Shown in pieces: positions 21,601 to 29,848 of a stretch of DNA of 44,400 nucleotides. The stretch's first letter is position 1, and every line of letters begins with the position of its first letter. The DNA comes from Brevundimonas sp. (GTDB lineage: Bacteria > Pseudomonadota > Alphaproteobacteria > Caulobacterales > Caulobacteraceae), in NCBI RefSeq assembly GCF_016463295.1, contig NZ_JAEMRO010000013.1, forward strand, positions 1 to 44,400. Direction: 5' to 3'. The notes beneath the pieces are model-generated. The model saw only the letters and a program-made list of their open reading frames with translations. It was not told where the DNA came from and ran no database searches. The translations under genes and the position numbers were made by a program.

Positions 21601-24600
21601 GCACATACAGAACCTGCGATCCCGTGGCGGTGACCGTGCCGCGCGTGGCCGTGCCGACGGCATAGCTGGTCACCGCGCCCGTCACGACCGTCGACAGGTC
21701 CAGACTGGCGGCCGTGCCTGTGCCGTCATTGTAGGGGGCCGTCAGATTGAGCCCGGAGCCGACCGGCGCACCGATGAAGGTATACCGGGTTGCCGCCGTC
21801 ACGGCCGTGGTCCCGCTGGGGGTGATGACGGTGACATCGACCACACCGGTCCCGCCCGGGGCCGTGGCAGTGATGGAGGTCGGACCGTTGACGGTGAAGC
21901 TGCGCGCGGGCGTCGCACCGAACCGCACCCCTGTCGCGCCCGTCAGATCAGAACCGGTCAGGGTGACGACGGTGCCGCCCAAAGCCGGCCCGGACGCGGG
22001 CGCGATGCTGGTCAGAACCGGGGTCGCATCGTCATTCTGTATCGTCCCTTGCCCCGTGCCGTCGGCCAGGGTGGCATTGATGGGACCCGACAGGGCGATG
22101 TCGAAAGTCTCGTCCGCCTCGACCACCGTGTCGCCCAGAACTGCGGGCGAGATGGTCTGGGTGGTGACGCCCGGCGCGAAGGTCAGGGTGCCGTTGGCGG
22201 CGGCATAGTCGACACCGGCCGTGGCCGTGTCGTTGGCCGTCGCATAGATCACGGTGACCGCACGACCGCTGGCGGCGCTCAGGGTGACGGTGAACACGGC
22301 GTTGGTGAAGCCGCTGTTGCCCTCGATCAAGGTCACATCGTCGATAGACAGCGTCGGTACGGCATCGTCGTTCTGGATGGTGCCGCGTCCCTGGCCATCC
22401 GCGACGAGCGCTCCGCTCACATTGCTGACATTGACGAAGAACGCTTCGGACAATTCGTTCAGCAGATCGCCGTTGATCAAGACGTCGAAGGCATAGGTGC
22501 TGGCCCCCACCGCAATGGTCTGGGCCGTCAGGCTGCGCGCGACATAGTCCACGCCCGCCGTCGCGCTGTTGTTGGCCGTCGCGATGTCGAACGTCACGCC
22601 GCCCGGTCCGGCCGGGGCCGACAGACTGACGGTAAAGGTCGCCGTCGTGGTACCGGCATTGCCCTCGTTCAATGACACATCGTTGACGGTCAGCGAGGGC
22701 AGGTCGTCGTTCGTTATGGTACCCGTTGCCGAGGCCGGAGCGCCGACGGTGTAGCCGGTGCCTGCCGCCACCGTCAGGATCACCGTCTCGTCCGGCTCGA
22801 TGGTGGCGTCGGCCGTCGGATTGACGACCACGGTCGCCGTCGTCGCACCCGCCGCGATGACCACCGGGCTGGTGAAGGTGGCATAGTCCGCGCCACTGGT
22901 CGCCGTCCCGCCGGCGGTGAGGTTCACACTGATGGCCGAGCCGGAAGCCTGGCTGAGCGTCAGGGTGTAGACGAGATTGGGCGCACCATCCTCGTTGACG
23001 CTCGCCGGAGCCGCGGCGATCGACACGGTCGGCACGTCGTCGTTCAGGATGGTGCCGGTCGCCGACGAGGGTGCACCGATAACATAACCGGTCCCGCTGG
23101 CGACCGTCAGGATGACCGTCTCATCCGCCTCGACACCGGCATCGACGGTCGGGTCGAGCACGATGGTGGCGGTGGTCGCATTGGCCGGGATGGTGACGCT
23201 GGCGACGTTGCCAGTATAGTCCGTACCGGCTGTCGCCGTGCCGGACGTCGTCAGATTGACCGTCAGCGGGCTGGCGGAGGCCACGCTGCGGCTCACGGTG
23301 TAGGTCAGGTTGGTCGACCCGTCCTCGCTGACGCTGGCGGGCGCAACGGCGATCGAGACGCTAGGCAGAGAGGCGACCTGCAGGGTGAAGGTTTCCAGCT
23401 CGAAGTTGTTGCCTGGGCCCGTACTGCTATCGGTCACCCGTAGGGTGACCGGATAGCTGCCGGGTGCCGCCGTTGTCGTGCCGCTGATGACACCGGCGGA
23501 CGAGATCGTGATGCCCGTCGGGAAAGCGCCGGTCTCCAGCAGATAGCTGTACGGGGCGACACCGCCGTTGGCGACGAGCGTCTGCGAATAGGCGGAGCCC
23601 TGGCTTGCCGTCCCGGTATTGACGGCCAGGGAAAGAGAACCCGCCTGCACCGTGCCAGTGAAGCCTTTCACCGCCGTGGTCCCTAGCGAATCTTGGGATT
23701 GAACGCTGAAGGTGTAGGTTCCGCGCTCCGTCGGCGTCCCGGACAGAAGGCCCGACGAGCTCAGGCTCAGCCCGACGGGCAAGGCACCACTGGCGAGGGA
23801 ATAGGTGTAGGGTCCCGTCCCGCCCGTCGACGTCAAAGCCTGACTGAATGCCGTACCCGCCGTCATGCCTGGCAGGTCAGCGGGCGTGACGACGATCGAC
23901 GACACTGGCGGCAGAATGGTGATGTTGACTCTGATCAAGTTATTCGGCGGCGCTTCGCCGTCCAGGACGGTGAAGACATCGCTCGCACCGCTGGTCCCGT
24001 TATGGGCATAGTTGATCGTCTGGTTCGCGCCGAACGGTCCGACCGTGCCGGTTCCATGCGTGGCCTGGGTCACGACGGTGCCGAGCCCGAAACCGACATG
24101 ACAGGATCCGGCGTTGATGCTTACCGAGCCGCCATAGGCGACCGTGGCATACAGGTTGGGGCAGAATGTCGATGTTCCCGACGCGTCGTCATTGGTCAGG
24201 GTTCCGGTCGCAGAACCGGGCGAACCCACGGCATAGCCGGTCCCTGAAGCGATCGTGAGGATGACCGTCTCGTTTGGTTCGAACAGGCTGTCGGCCGTCG
24301 GATCGATCACGACACTCCCCGTGGTCGAGTTAGCCGGAATCGTGACAGTGGATACGTTGCCGCTATAGTCCGTTCCGGTAGTCGCCGAGCCCGACGTGGT
24401 CAGATTGACCGTCAAGGGACTTGCCGAGGCCGCGCTGCGGGTTACCGTATAGGTCAGGTTGCCGGCACCGTCCTCGCTGACGCTGGCGGGTGATACCGAG
24501 ATCGATACGGTCGGCTGAGCCGCCACGGAGAGTGTAAAGGTCTCCAGTTCGAAATAGCTGCCGGACCCGGTACTGGCATCCGTGACCCTCAGACCGACTG

Positions 24601-25462
24601 TGTAGTCACCCACGGCCGCATTCGTGGTGCCGCTGATGATGCCGGCGGACGACATCGAGATGCCGGCGGGGAAGCTGCCGGTTTCCACCATGTAACTGTA
24701 CGGTGCGACGCCACCACTGGTCGCCAGGGTCTGCGAGAAGGGTGCTCCCAACGAGGCCGTACCGGTATTTTGAACCAGAGCCAGCGAAGGGTTCTGGACC
24801 GATCCCGTATAGCCCTTATCGACGAACTGTGCGGTCGGGCTGGTCGCGTCTCGTGCGCGGACGCTGAACGAATAACCCCCACGCTCTGTCGGGGAGCCGG
24901 ACAGAACCCCTCCGCTCGAAAGCGTCAGCCCGGCGGGCAGAACGCCTGACTGCAGGGTGAAGGTGTAGGGGGCTAGTCCGCCGCTCGCTGTTAGTGTCTG
25001 AGAGAATGGAGCACCTGCCCGGAGGGTCGGCAAGTTGCCGGGGAGTACGGTTATCGGTGATGCGGAAGCGGTGATCGTGACGGTGACCCGGACGTCGCCA
25101 TTGCCATCCGCCTCCGTGATTTCGAACACATCTGTGCCTCCCACCCCGGTCGACCCGTTGTGGCTGTAATCCAGGAACCAGCGTCCGCCCGTGATGCGCA
25201 GAACCCCGGCACCATGGTCCTCGAAATCCGCAGCCCCATAACTGCCGCCATCGACGTCGCCTATGCCTGCGAAGGCAATAGTGCTGGCGCAGTCCGTAAC
25301 GTCGATCGTGACGGTGCCGCCCTGGGCAACGGTCGCGCTCTGAGGCGGGCAGAGAAGCGAGGTGTGCTGGGCCTGCGCGGTCTGAGGCAGGGCCAGCAGC
25401 GCCAGCGTGAGCACAAGACCACCGACCAGCGCCAGGACCCGGCGAGCAAACAACATCGTCAT
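18632..25462 (-). CDS. giant type V autotransporter with Ig-like and Calx-beta repeats
   Basis: A 2276-residue surface protein. It has a Sec signal peptide (ALVGGLVLTLALLALPQTAQA), then a long passenger: cysteine-paired beta domains and putative-Ig (He_PIG) modules such as AGAPFSQTLTASGGLAPY, Calx-beta domains at about 316-424, 699-809, 811-917, 921-1031 and 1032-1144 (each ending in NDD), and an IPT/TIG domain at about 1146-1233 (ASGPALGGTVVTLTG). More He_PIG and bacterial Ig-like modules run to about 1880. A helical linker (AQAEAARQFATTQLGNFNRR) leads to a C-terminal autotransporter barrel (about 1990-2276) ending in AKRF. The barrel should translocate the passenger to the cell surface, where adhesion is the usual role of such folds. 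The start is the ATG at 25462; another at 25456 is possible. It diverges from a membrane LuxR-type gene. Confidence 0.9.
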   Translation of the reverse strand: MTMLFARRVLALVGGLVLTLALLALPQTAQAQHTSLLCPPQSATVAQGGTVTIDVTDCASTIAFAGIGDVDGGSYGAADFEDHGAGVLRITGGRWFLDYSHNGSTGVGGTDVFEITEADGNGDVRVTVTITASASPITVLPGNLPTLRAGAPFSQTLTASGGLAPYTFTLQSGVLPAGLTLSSGGVLSGSPTERGGYSFSVRARDATSPTAQFVDKGYTGSVQNPSLALVQNTGTASLGAPFSQTLATSGGVAPYSYMVETGSFPAGISMSSAGIISGTTNAAVGDYTVGLRVTDASTGSGSYFELETFTLSVAAQPTVSISVSPASVSEDGAGNLTYTVTRSAASASPLTVNLTTSGSATTGTDYSGNVSTVTIPANSTTGSVVIDPTADSLFEPNETVILTIASGTGYAVGSPGSATGTLTNDDASGTSTFCPNLYATVAYGGSVSINAGSCHVGFGLGTVVTQATHGTGTVGPFGANQTINYAHNGTSGASDVFTVLDGEAPPNNLIRVNITILPPVSSIVVTPADLPGMTAGTAFSQALTSTGGTGPYTYSLASGALPVGLSLSSSGLLSGTPTERGTYTFSVQSQDSLGTTAVKGFTGTVQAGSLSLAVNTGTASQGSAYSQTLVANGGVAPYSYLLETGAFPTGITISSAGVISGTTTAAPGSYPVTLRVTDSSTGPGNNFELETFTLQVASLPSVSIAVAPASVSEDGSTNLTYTVSRSVASASPLTVNLTTSGTATAGTDYTGNVASVTIPANATTATIVLDPTVDAGVEADETVILTVASGTGYVIGAPSSATGTILNDDVPTVSIAAAPASVNEDGAPNLVYTLTLSQASGSAISVNLTAGGTATSGADYATFTSPVVIAAGATTATVVVNPTADATIEPDETVILTVAAGTGYTVGAPASATGTITNDDLPSLTVNDVSLNEGNAGTTTATFTVSLSAPAGPGGVTFDIATANNSATAGVDYVARSLTAQTIAVGASTYAFDVLINGDLLNELSEAFFVNVSNVSGALVADGQGRGTIQNDDAVPTLSIDDVTLIEGNSGFTNAVFTVTLSAASGRAVTVIYATANDTATAGVDYAAANGTLTFAPGVTTQTISPAVLGDTVVEADETFDIALSGPINATLADGTGQGTIQNDDATPVLTSIAPASGPALGGTVVTLTGSDLTGATGVRFGATPARSFTVNGPTSITATAPGGTGVVDVTVITPSGTTAVTAATRYTFIGAPVGSGLNLTAPYNDGTGTAASLDLSTVVTGAVTSYAVGTATRGTVTATGSQVLYVPNVGYAGPDSFTFTATGPGGTSTPATVNVNVSLPSLTLVPGTLANGQRGQAYSQTLAANGGVGPYTYSVTAGALPTGLTLSPGGILSGTPQVSGAFNVNVTATDSSTGAGPFSIVRGYTLNIAAPTVTLTPAAGPLSGATVGVAYSEPLSASGGVAPYSFAVTAGSLPTGLTLGANGNLTGTPTTSGVFTFTVTATDAAAVGSGGPYTGSAVYTLSVGDAAPVAAATSVTVAYGAGATAVPPVLSGGPTTSVAVVTAPARGTATASGATLSYTPNAGTYGTDTFTYAAIGPGGTSAPATVSVAIAAPVLSLAPTTLTDAQEDVAYTATLTASGGAAPYSFAVTAGALPGGLTLALDGVLSGVPTAQGGYAFTITATDSSTGAGPASVSQAFNLTIGAPPPPVVVSPPGTIPAEGGSRGGEPVRIDLSALVTGDVTEIRIGTPPQNGTLTLETVAGPNGPIVTAIYTANAGFEGADSFTFLAVGPGGTSAPATVSLNIVGLDPTAPNLTATTEQGRPVTVNLTATATEGPFADAAIVSISPATAATAVLVPAGTMGDRSFAMTVTPRADFSGVVVVTYTLSNSVGTSLPATVTLTVSARLDPSADPDVRALSTAQAEAARQFATTQLGNFNRRNEQLHGDGRGGSAMGLSLTGGRNGLFQSPLDELPWAQRERELAEDREASLLELPDHMGRPDTSALGVARAQAPVSGGGPREIGDIAFWTGGAVTVGGYDETARTSSFDVSTSGISAGADVKISDQLTIGAGGGYGSQRTDIGESETGRLDGETWSAALYGSYRPKPGVFIDGVLGYGSLAFDTRRLATNSLIAQGERDGDMVMASLTAGWDRQRGSSLFSTYGRIDYVLTTLDAYAETGAGLYNLSFDERELESVIGAMGIRAQMERQFRDSVLIQTGRLEWRHEFGGLDGQALDYADIGGFRYVIDGERWMRDELAAELGLEMRYDSGLVLGVDIGGRFSNGSRGATLRFLLAKRF
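23034..25360 (-). repeat. tandem duplication inside the autotransporter passenger
   Basis: Two consecutive units of about 380-390 codons share the same order: a cysteine-paired domain (CPP...TVAQGG versus CPN...TVAYGG), a He_PIG module containing SPTERGGYSFSV or TPTERGTYTFSV, a second He_PIG module (TSGGVAPYSYMVETGSFP versus VANGGVAPYSYLLETGAFP) ending in FELETFTL, and a Calx-beta domain (VSEDG...LTYTV, ASASPLTVNLTTSG). Unit A is about 24187-25360 and unit B about 23034-24170. DNA identity is patchy, so the duplication is not recent. Confidence 0.8.
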
Positions 25463-25698
25463 CGAAACAGCCCCGAAATGCGCGGACTGCCTCACACCGG
25501 GCGCGCGCAGGCGAAGCGTAGAGCCTGCCCCTCTGCCGGGACGATGCCTCAGGATGTACTATGACATCGGTCGAGATGGCCCAGACCCCTTCTTCGACGG
25601 TATTGAGGATCTGCGATTCAGGCGCAATCTTCGGTTCTGGAAGGTTTCATCAGGATTGAATCGTGGCTCCACAACCCGAGTTTTGGTTAGAGTGAACC

Positions 25699-26364
25699 AT
25701 GACATTTATCTCTCTTGATCCGGCGATACGGCCCAGACTCCTGCGCTTTGCCGCCGGCTACTGGTTCATCTATCTGGTTCTGAACTGCGTGCTGTGGAGC
25801 CTCGCGGGCGTCGATCTGATCGAGTCGCTGCCTGGCAAGCTGGTTCTGGTGGCGTCATGCGTGATCATGGCATTGGTGATCAGCCTGGTGCTTAAAAGAA
25901 CCGAAGGACAGTCGGTATCCTACCGCGCATCGCTTGGCCTCGGGCTGTCGCTCGCGGCCGCGATTCTGTTCGTCGTCGTCGATCACATCAATCTGCTCGT
26001 CTATCTGTACCCGGAAGCGCTAACCGTGGATGCGGTCTACGTCGGACTCAGCCTGATTGAAGGCGTCGCCATCTTCTTCGGCTGGTCCTGCCTGTCGATG
26101 ATGCTGCTTGGGGGCATGCAGGCGGAGAAGGAGACCGAAACGCCCGCCCCTGTGAGCGCGGTCAGCGAATTGACGGCGCGACAACGCGAAATCCTCGCCC
26201 TGCTGTTGCAGGACAAGTCCAACAAGGAGATCGCGCGCTCCTTGAACATCTCTCCTCTCACGGTGCGCAATCACATTTCGGTCCTGTTCCGACAGTTCGG
26301 GGTCAAGCGCCGAAAGGATCTGGCCAGTCTGCTGACCGACGCCGAAAACGGCCTCTCGGCCTAA
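25699..26364 (+). CDS. membrane-anchored LuxR-type regulator
   Basis: A 221-residue protein with four hydrophobic segments (about 17-38, 45-64, 76-97 and 112-138) and a C-terminal LuxR/GerE HTH (about 152-212: LTARQREILALLLQDKSNKE, then SPLTVRNHISVLFRQFGVKRRKDL). No receiver or ligand-binding domain is present, so it looks like a one-component regulator tethered to the inner membrane. The 236-bp gap before it is shared with the divergent autotransporter gene, which is the most obvious target. GAGTGAAC precedes the ATG as a modest ribosome binding site. The signal it senses is unknown; the membrane part matches nothing I can name. Confidence 0.75.
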   Translation: MTFISLDPAIRPRLLRFAAGYWFIYLVLNCVLWSLAGVDLIESLPGKLVLVASCVIMALVISLVLKRTEGQSVSYRASLGLGLSLAAAILFVVVDHINLLVYLYPEALTVDAVYVGLSLIEGVAIFFGWSCLSMMLLGGMQAEKETETPAPVSAVSELTARQREILALLLQDKSNKEIARSLNISPLTVRNHISVLFRQFGVKRRKDLASLLTDAENGLSA

Positions 26365-26463
26365 GGCGATGTAATAACCAGAGCGAATAGCCGCTTGCCC
26401 GCAGCGGAGCGCCATGACTACTCTGTCCGCTGACAACGTGCGCAATGGTGGAGTGGATCAGGG

Positions 26464-27132
26464 GTGCATCTTCGTTTCGGCCTGATCCTGCTGGGCATCG
26501 TCGCTGTGCCCGCTTCGGCTCAATCCCCGCCCATCTTCAATCCAGGTGCACCGGGTGCTGCATCGCGCATCGTCAGCGCCGACGAAGCCATTGCCCTGAG
26601 TCGAACGACCTTCACGCCCGGCGACGTCCAGTTCATGCAGCATATGGTCGTCCATCATGGCCAGGCGGTCGAGATGGTGCGGCTGCTGCGCGAGAAGGGC
26701 ACCGATCCCAAGGTCAAGCTGATCGGCGAACGCATCGCTCTCAGTCAGGAGGCCGAGATCGAACTGATGCGCAACTGGCTGGCGGATCGCGGCCAGGCCC
26801 AGACAATGACGGACATGCATACGGGTCATGCGGGCATGAATCACGCCGCCCATGCGGGACATGCGATGGCCGCATCCGACACGCCGATCATGCCGGGCAT
26901 GCTGTCGCCGGCCCAGATGCAGACGCTCGCGGCCGCAAACGGCACAGAGTTCGACCGGCTGTTTCTGCAAGGCATGATCCAGCACCATCAGGGTGCGCTG
27001 GACATGGTCGAGGACCTGCTGGCCCAGCCCGATTCGGCCCAGGATCCGATGCTGTCGGACTTCGCCTCGTCCGTGGTCGCCGATCAGTCGGCGGAAATCC
27101 TGCGAATGCAATCCCTTCTGTCAGATCTCTGA
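26464..27132 (+). CDS. DUF305 periplasmic protein with duplicated HH-Q motif
   Basis: A 222-residue exported protein (signal peptide to about VPASAQ). Two DUF305 half-repeats are visible: FMQHMVVHHGQAVEM near residue 58 and FLQGMIQHHQGALDM near residue 175. Between them lies a His/Met-rich linker (MHTGHAGMNHAAHAGHAM). DUF305 proteins are four-helix ferritin-like bundles, some linked to copper or silver handling; metal binding here is inferred from the His/Met content. The start is a GTG at 26464 with GGAG upstream; no better in-frame start exists. The next gene begins 24 bp downstream, so the two probably form an operon. Confidence 0.78.
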   Translation: MHLRFGLILLGIVAVPASAQSPPIFNPGAPGAASRIVSADEAIALSRTTFTPGDVQFMQHMVVHHGQAVEMVRLLREKGTDPKVKLIGERIALSQEAEIELMRNWLADRGQAQTMTDMHTGHAGMNHAAHAGHAMAASDTPIMPGMLSPAQMQTLAAANGTEFDRLFLQGMIQHHQGALDMVEDLLAQPDSAQDPMLSDFASSVVADQSAEILRMQSLLSDL

Positions 27133-27156
27133 AGCCGTCCGTTCGAAAGCGCCGCC

Positions 27157-28998
27157 ATGACCCTCCGCCGCCCCCTGCTCTCCTCCGCCGCCGCCCTGTG
27201 TCTGTTGATGGGAGCCGGCGTCGCCTCGGCCCAGGCCCCCGCCGCCGCCTCGCCCCAGACCGTTCAGGCCGATGCGCGCACCGCACTGATCGGAGGGTTG
27301 CGCGACGCCGCCGAAGCCGCCTCCGGCCTGACGCTGGAACACAGCCTGGCCCCGCCGCCCGGCTTCTTCGACCCCGAGGCGCTGATCGCCCTGCCCTCGA
27401 ACGAGGAAGAGGCCCGCGCCTTTGCCGCGCGCATGCGGGACAATCCCCCGCGCTATGGCCCGCTGTCGCTGGCCAACACCGACATGGCCATTTCGAACGG
27501 CAAGCTGTTCGTCGGCAATTTCAACGGCTTCAACGCCTACGATATCAGCCAGGGTGAGCCGAAACTGGTCATGTCCGTCGTCTGCCCGGGCGGTCAGGGC
27601 GACGTGTCCGTGCACGGCAATCTGCTGTTCATGTCGGTCGAGCAGAACCGCGCCCGCTTGGACTGCGGCACGACCGAGGCCACGGGCGACATCAATGCCG
27701 AACGCTTTCGCGGCATCCGCATCTTCGACATCTCCGACCTGAATGCCCCGCGCCAGATCGCGGCGGTCCAGACCTGCCGCGGGTCGCACACCCACACCCT
27801 GGTGCCCGATTCGCGCGATGCCAACGTCCTTTACATCTACAACTCTGCCACCTCCGGCGTGCGCAAGACCGATGAGCTGGGCATCTGCACCGACGGTCAG
27901 CCCGACACCAATCCGGAAACGGCCCTCTATTCCATCGACGTTATCAAGGTGCCGCTGAACGCGCCCGAGACCGCGGCCATCGTCAATCGTCCGCGTATCT
28001 TCGCGGACCGCGAGACAGGCCGTATCGCCGGCCTATGGCAAGGCGGACGCGCGGGCGTCTCCAGCCAGCGCACGGCCCAGACCAACCACTGCCACGACAT
28101 CACCGTCTATCCTGAACTGGGCCTGGCGGCGGGGGCCTGCAGCGGCAACGGCATCCTGCTGGACATCTCCGATCCCCAGAACCCGGCCCGGATCGACGAG
28201 CTGTTCGATCCCGACATGGCCTATTGGCACTCGGCCAACTTCAGCAACAGCGGCGACAAGGTCGTCTTCACCGACGAATGGGGCGGTGGCACCAGCGCGC
28301 GTTGCCGCGCCGAAGACCCGGCCAACTGGGGGGCCAATCTGGTCGCCAATCTGAAGGACCGCCAGCTGGAGGGGCAGAGCTTCCACAAACTGCCCTCGGT
28401 CCAGGGCCGCACCGAGAACTGCGTCGCACACAACGGCTCGCTGATCCCCGTCCCCGGCCGCGACCTGATGGTGCAGGCCTGGTATCAGGGCGGCATCTCG
28501 ATCATGGATTTCACGGACGCCAGCCGCCCGGTCGAGATCGCCTATTTTGACCGTGGCCCGATCAATCCGGAGCGTCTGGTCGTCGGCGGTTCATGGTCGG
28601 CCTACTGGTTCAACGGCCGCATCTATTTAAGCGAGATCGCGCGCGGTCTCGATGTCCTGAAACTGGTCCCCAGCGACCAGCTGTCGGCGGCCGAGATCGC
28701 CGTGGCCGAGGCCGTGATGATCGCCGAAAACAATCCCCAGACCCAGACCCGCATCACCTGGCAGGACAGCCCCGAGGTGGCCCAGGTCTATATCGACCAA
28801 CTGGCCCGCTCGACCGCCGTCGACGCCGCCCTGCTGGCCCAAGCCCGTGCCGCCGTCGATCAGTGGAAGGCCGGCGGTGCCCCCGCTTCGTCAGCTGAAA
28901 CGATCACGGCTCTGACGGCTGCGGCCGAGAAGGCTTCGGCTCCCGATGCGGCGCGGATGACGGCCCTGGCAGGCCTGCTGCAACGTCGCAGCGCCTGA
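27157..28998 (+). CDS. secreted LVIVD-repeat beta-propeller protein
   Basis: A 613-residue exported protein with a signal peptide (LLSSAAALCLLMGAGVASAQ). LVIVD-type repeats start near residue 105 (FVGNFNGFNAYDISQGEPK) and continue through RGIRIFDISDLNAPRQIAAV, GNGILLDISDPQNPARIDEL and GGISIMDFTDASRPVEIAYF, giving a propeller to about residue 510, followed by a helical tail. Several Cys and His residues (TCRGSHTHTL, TNHCHDITVYP) could bind metal or form disulfides. The family has no established enzymatic role. It pairs with the DUF305 gene just upstream; I know this pairing from related genomes, which suggests a shared periplasmic function. Confidence 0.78.
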   Translation: MTLRRPLLSSAAALCLLMGAGVASAQAPAAASPQTVQADARTALIGGLRDAAEAASGLTLEHSLAPPPGFFDPEALIALPSNEEEARAFAARMRDNPPRYGPLSLANTDMAISNGKLFVGNFNGFNAYDISQGEPKLVMSVVCPGGQGDVSVHGNLLFMSVEQNRARLDCGTTEATGDINAERFRGIRIFDISDLNAPRQIAAVQTCRGSHTHTLVPDSRDANVLYIYNSATSGVRKTDELGICTDGQPDTNPETALYSIDVIKVPLNAPETAAIVNRPRIFADRETGRIAGLWQGGRAGVSSQRTAQTNHCHDITVYPELGLAAGACSGNGILLDISDPQNPARIDELFDPDMAYWHSANFSNSGDKVVFTDEWGGGTSARCRAEDPANWGANLVANLKDRQLEGQSFHKLPSVQGRTENCVAHNGSLIPVPGRDLMVQAWYQGGISIMDFTDASRPVEIAYFDRGPINPERLVVGGSWSAYWFNGRIYLSEIARGLDVLKLVPSDQLSAAEIAVAEAVMIAENNPQTQTRITWQDSPEVAQVYIDQLARSTAVDAALLAQARAAVDQWKAGGAPASSAETITALTAAAEKASAPDAARMTALAGLLQRRSA

Positions 28999-29041
28999 GG
29001 CCATACGACCGCTCACGCGGCGATGACGATATCGCGTTCGC

Positions 29042-29068
29042 GGCGCTGGAACCGACCGTTCCAGCGCC
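29042..29068 (+). terminator. hairpin after the LVIVD gene
   Basis: GGCGCTGGAAC (29042-29052) and GTTCCAGCGCC (29058-29068) form a perfect 11-bp stem with a 5-nt loop, 44 bp after the LVIVD stop. No run of T follows, so efficiency as an intrinsic terminator is uncertain. Confidence 0.55.
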
Positions 29069-29100
29069 CGTTCTCCGCGCCAGTATCGGAGAAAGTACGC

Positions 29101-29331
29101 GTGTTTTCATACTTCTGCATCGTCAACACCCCCGGTCGGCCGGACAGCGAGATCAGTGTGCTGGCGGCCGATGACGACACCTCGGCGCGTTTGGCCATGG
29201 CCGATCTGGCCGCGCATTGGCCGGGCTATGAGACGATCTGCCTGTATCAGGGCGAACGCCCCGTCGCCGTGCTGGGCAACCCCCGCATGGGCTTGGTCAC
29301 CGACGGTCTGGATCTGGGCATCGCCGCCTAG
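29101..29331 (+). CDS. small protein of unknown function (76 residues)
   Basis: Read from GTG 29101 (GGAGAAAG about 6-9 nt upstream), the product begins MFSYFCIVNTPGRPDSEISV and ends TDGLDLGIAA. The frame is open 26 codons further 5', but that part overlaps the hairpin at 29042-29068 and has no ribosome binding site. The composition is normal for a soluble protein and no signal peptide or membrane helix is seen. I do not recognise a family. Its TAG stop overlaps the stop of the convergent DMT_6 gene within CTAG. Confidence 0.5.
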   Translation: MFSYFCIVNTPGRPDSEISVLAADDDTSARLAMADLAAHWPGYETICLYQGERPVAVLGNPRMGLVTDGLDLGIAA

Positions 29332-29681
29332 AGCGGGCCGCGGAATATGAACCACGCCCCGCCGATGATCAGGGCAAAACCGACCGCATGGTTCATGGTC
29401 AGCTTCTCGCCAAGAAAGCTGACCGAGAAGACGGCGAAAACGATCAGGGTGATCACCTCCTGCATCGTCTTCAGCTCCGCCGTCGAATAGATCGCGTGCC
29501 CGATGCGATTGGCCGGCACCGCCAGACAGTATTCGAACAGGGCGATGCCCCAGCTGACGATCACCACCAGCCACAGTGGCTTGGACCCGAACTTCAGATG
29601 GCCGTACCATGCCAAGGTCATGAAGACGTTCGACGCGATCAGCATCAAGACCGGCGCGATGTGGGCGAATGAAATCGGCAT
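29328..29681 (-). CDS. DMT_6 (DUF486) family small membrane protein
   Basis: A 117-residue protein with four predicted helices (about 8-25, 35-53, 70-88 and 95-113). Motifs such as SNVFMTLAWYGHLKF, IALFEYCLAVPANRIGH and LKTMQEVITLIVFAVFS are typical of DUF486/DMT_6, related to small drug/metabolite transporters. The substrate is unknown. It converges with the small gene to its left and lies 60 bp from tRNA-Thr, which is transcribed away from it. Confidence 0.85.
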   Translation of the reverse strand: MPISFAHIAPVLMLIASNVFMTLAWYGHLKFGSKPLWLVVIVSWGIALFEYCLAVPANRIGHAIYSTAELKTMQEVITLIVFAVFSVSFLGEKLTMNHAVGFALIIGGAWFIFRGPL

Positions 29682-29742
29682 GAAAACCCCGGCTTGCTTT
29701 ACCGCCCTTGCGCCATCATAAGGACCGCCGCGTCAAGCGGAC

Positions 29743-29818
29743 GCCGGCTTAGCTCAGTTGGTAGAGCGCCAGTTTTGTAAACTGGATGTCGCGGGTTCGA
29801 TTCCTGCAGCCGGCACCA
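29743..29818 (+). tRNA. tRNA-Thr (anticodon TGT)
   Basis: A 76-nt cloverleaf: acceptor stem GCCGGCT pairs with AGCCGGC, D-arm around AGCTCAGTTGG, anticodon arm CCAGT-TTTGTAA-ACTGG with TGT anticodon reading ACA and other Thr codons, and T-arm GCGGGTTCGATTCCTGC. The CCA end is encoded (29816-29818). Confidence 0.96.
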
Positions 29819-29848
29819 GACGCCCCCGCGGCGCAAATCCCTAGTGAC

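Noticed and set aside
19000..25000. Regularly repeated sequence that could look like a repeat array
   Set aside because: The repeats are in-frame protein modules about 85-110 codons long without conserved short direct repeats and spacers, so this is not a CRISPR array.
25407..25718. 103-codon plus-strand frame across the autotransporter start and intergenic gap
   Set aside because: It overlaps the autotransporter signal peptide on the other strand and the LuxR-type start, lacks a ribosome binding site and shows no domain.
29743..29848. tRNA-Thr as an integration site for a genomic island
   Set aside because: I found no integrase gene and no partial copy of the tRNA 3' end in the flanks; neighbouring genes look like ordinary chromosomal genes.
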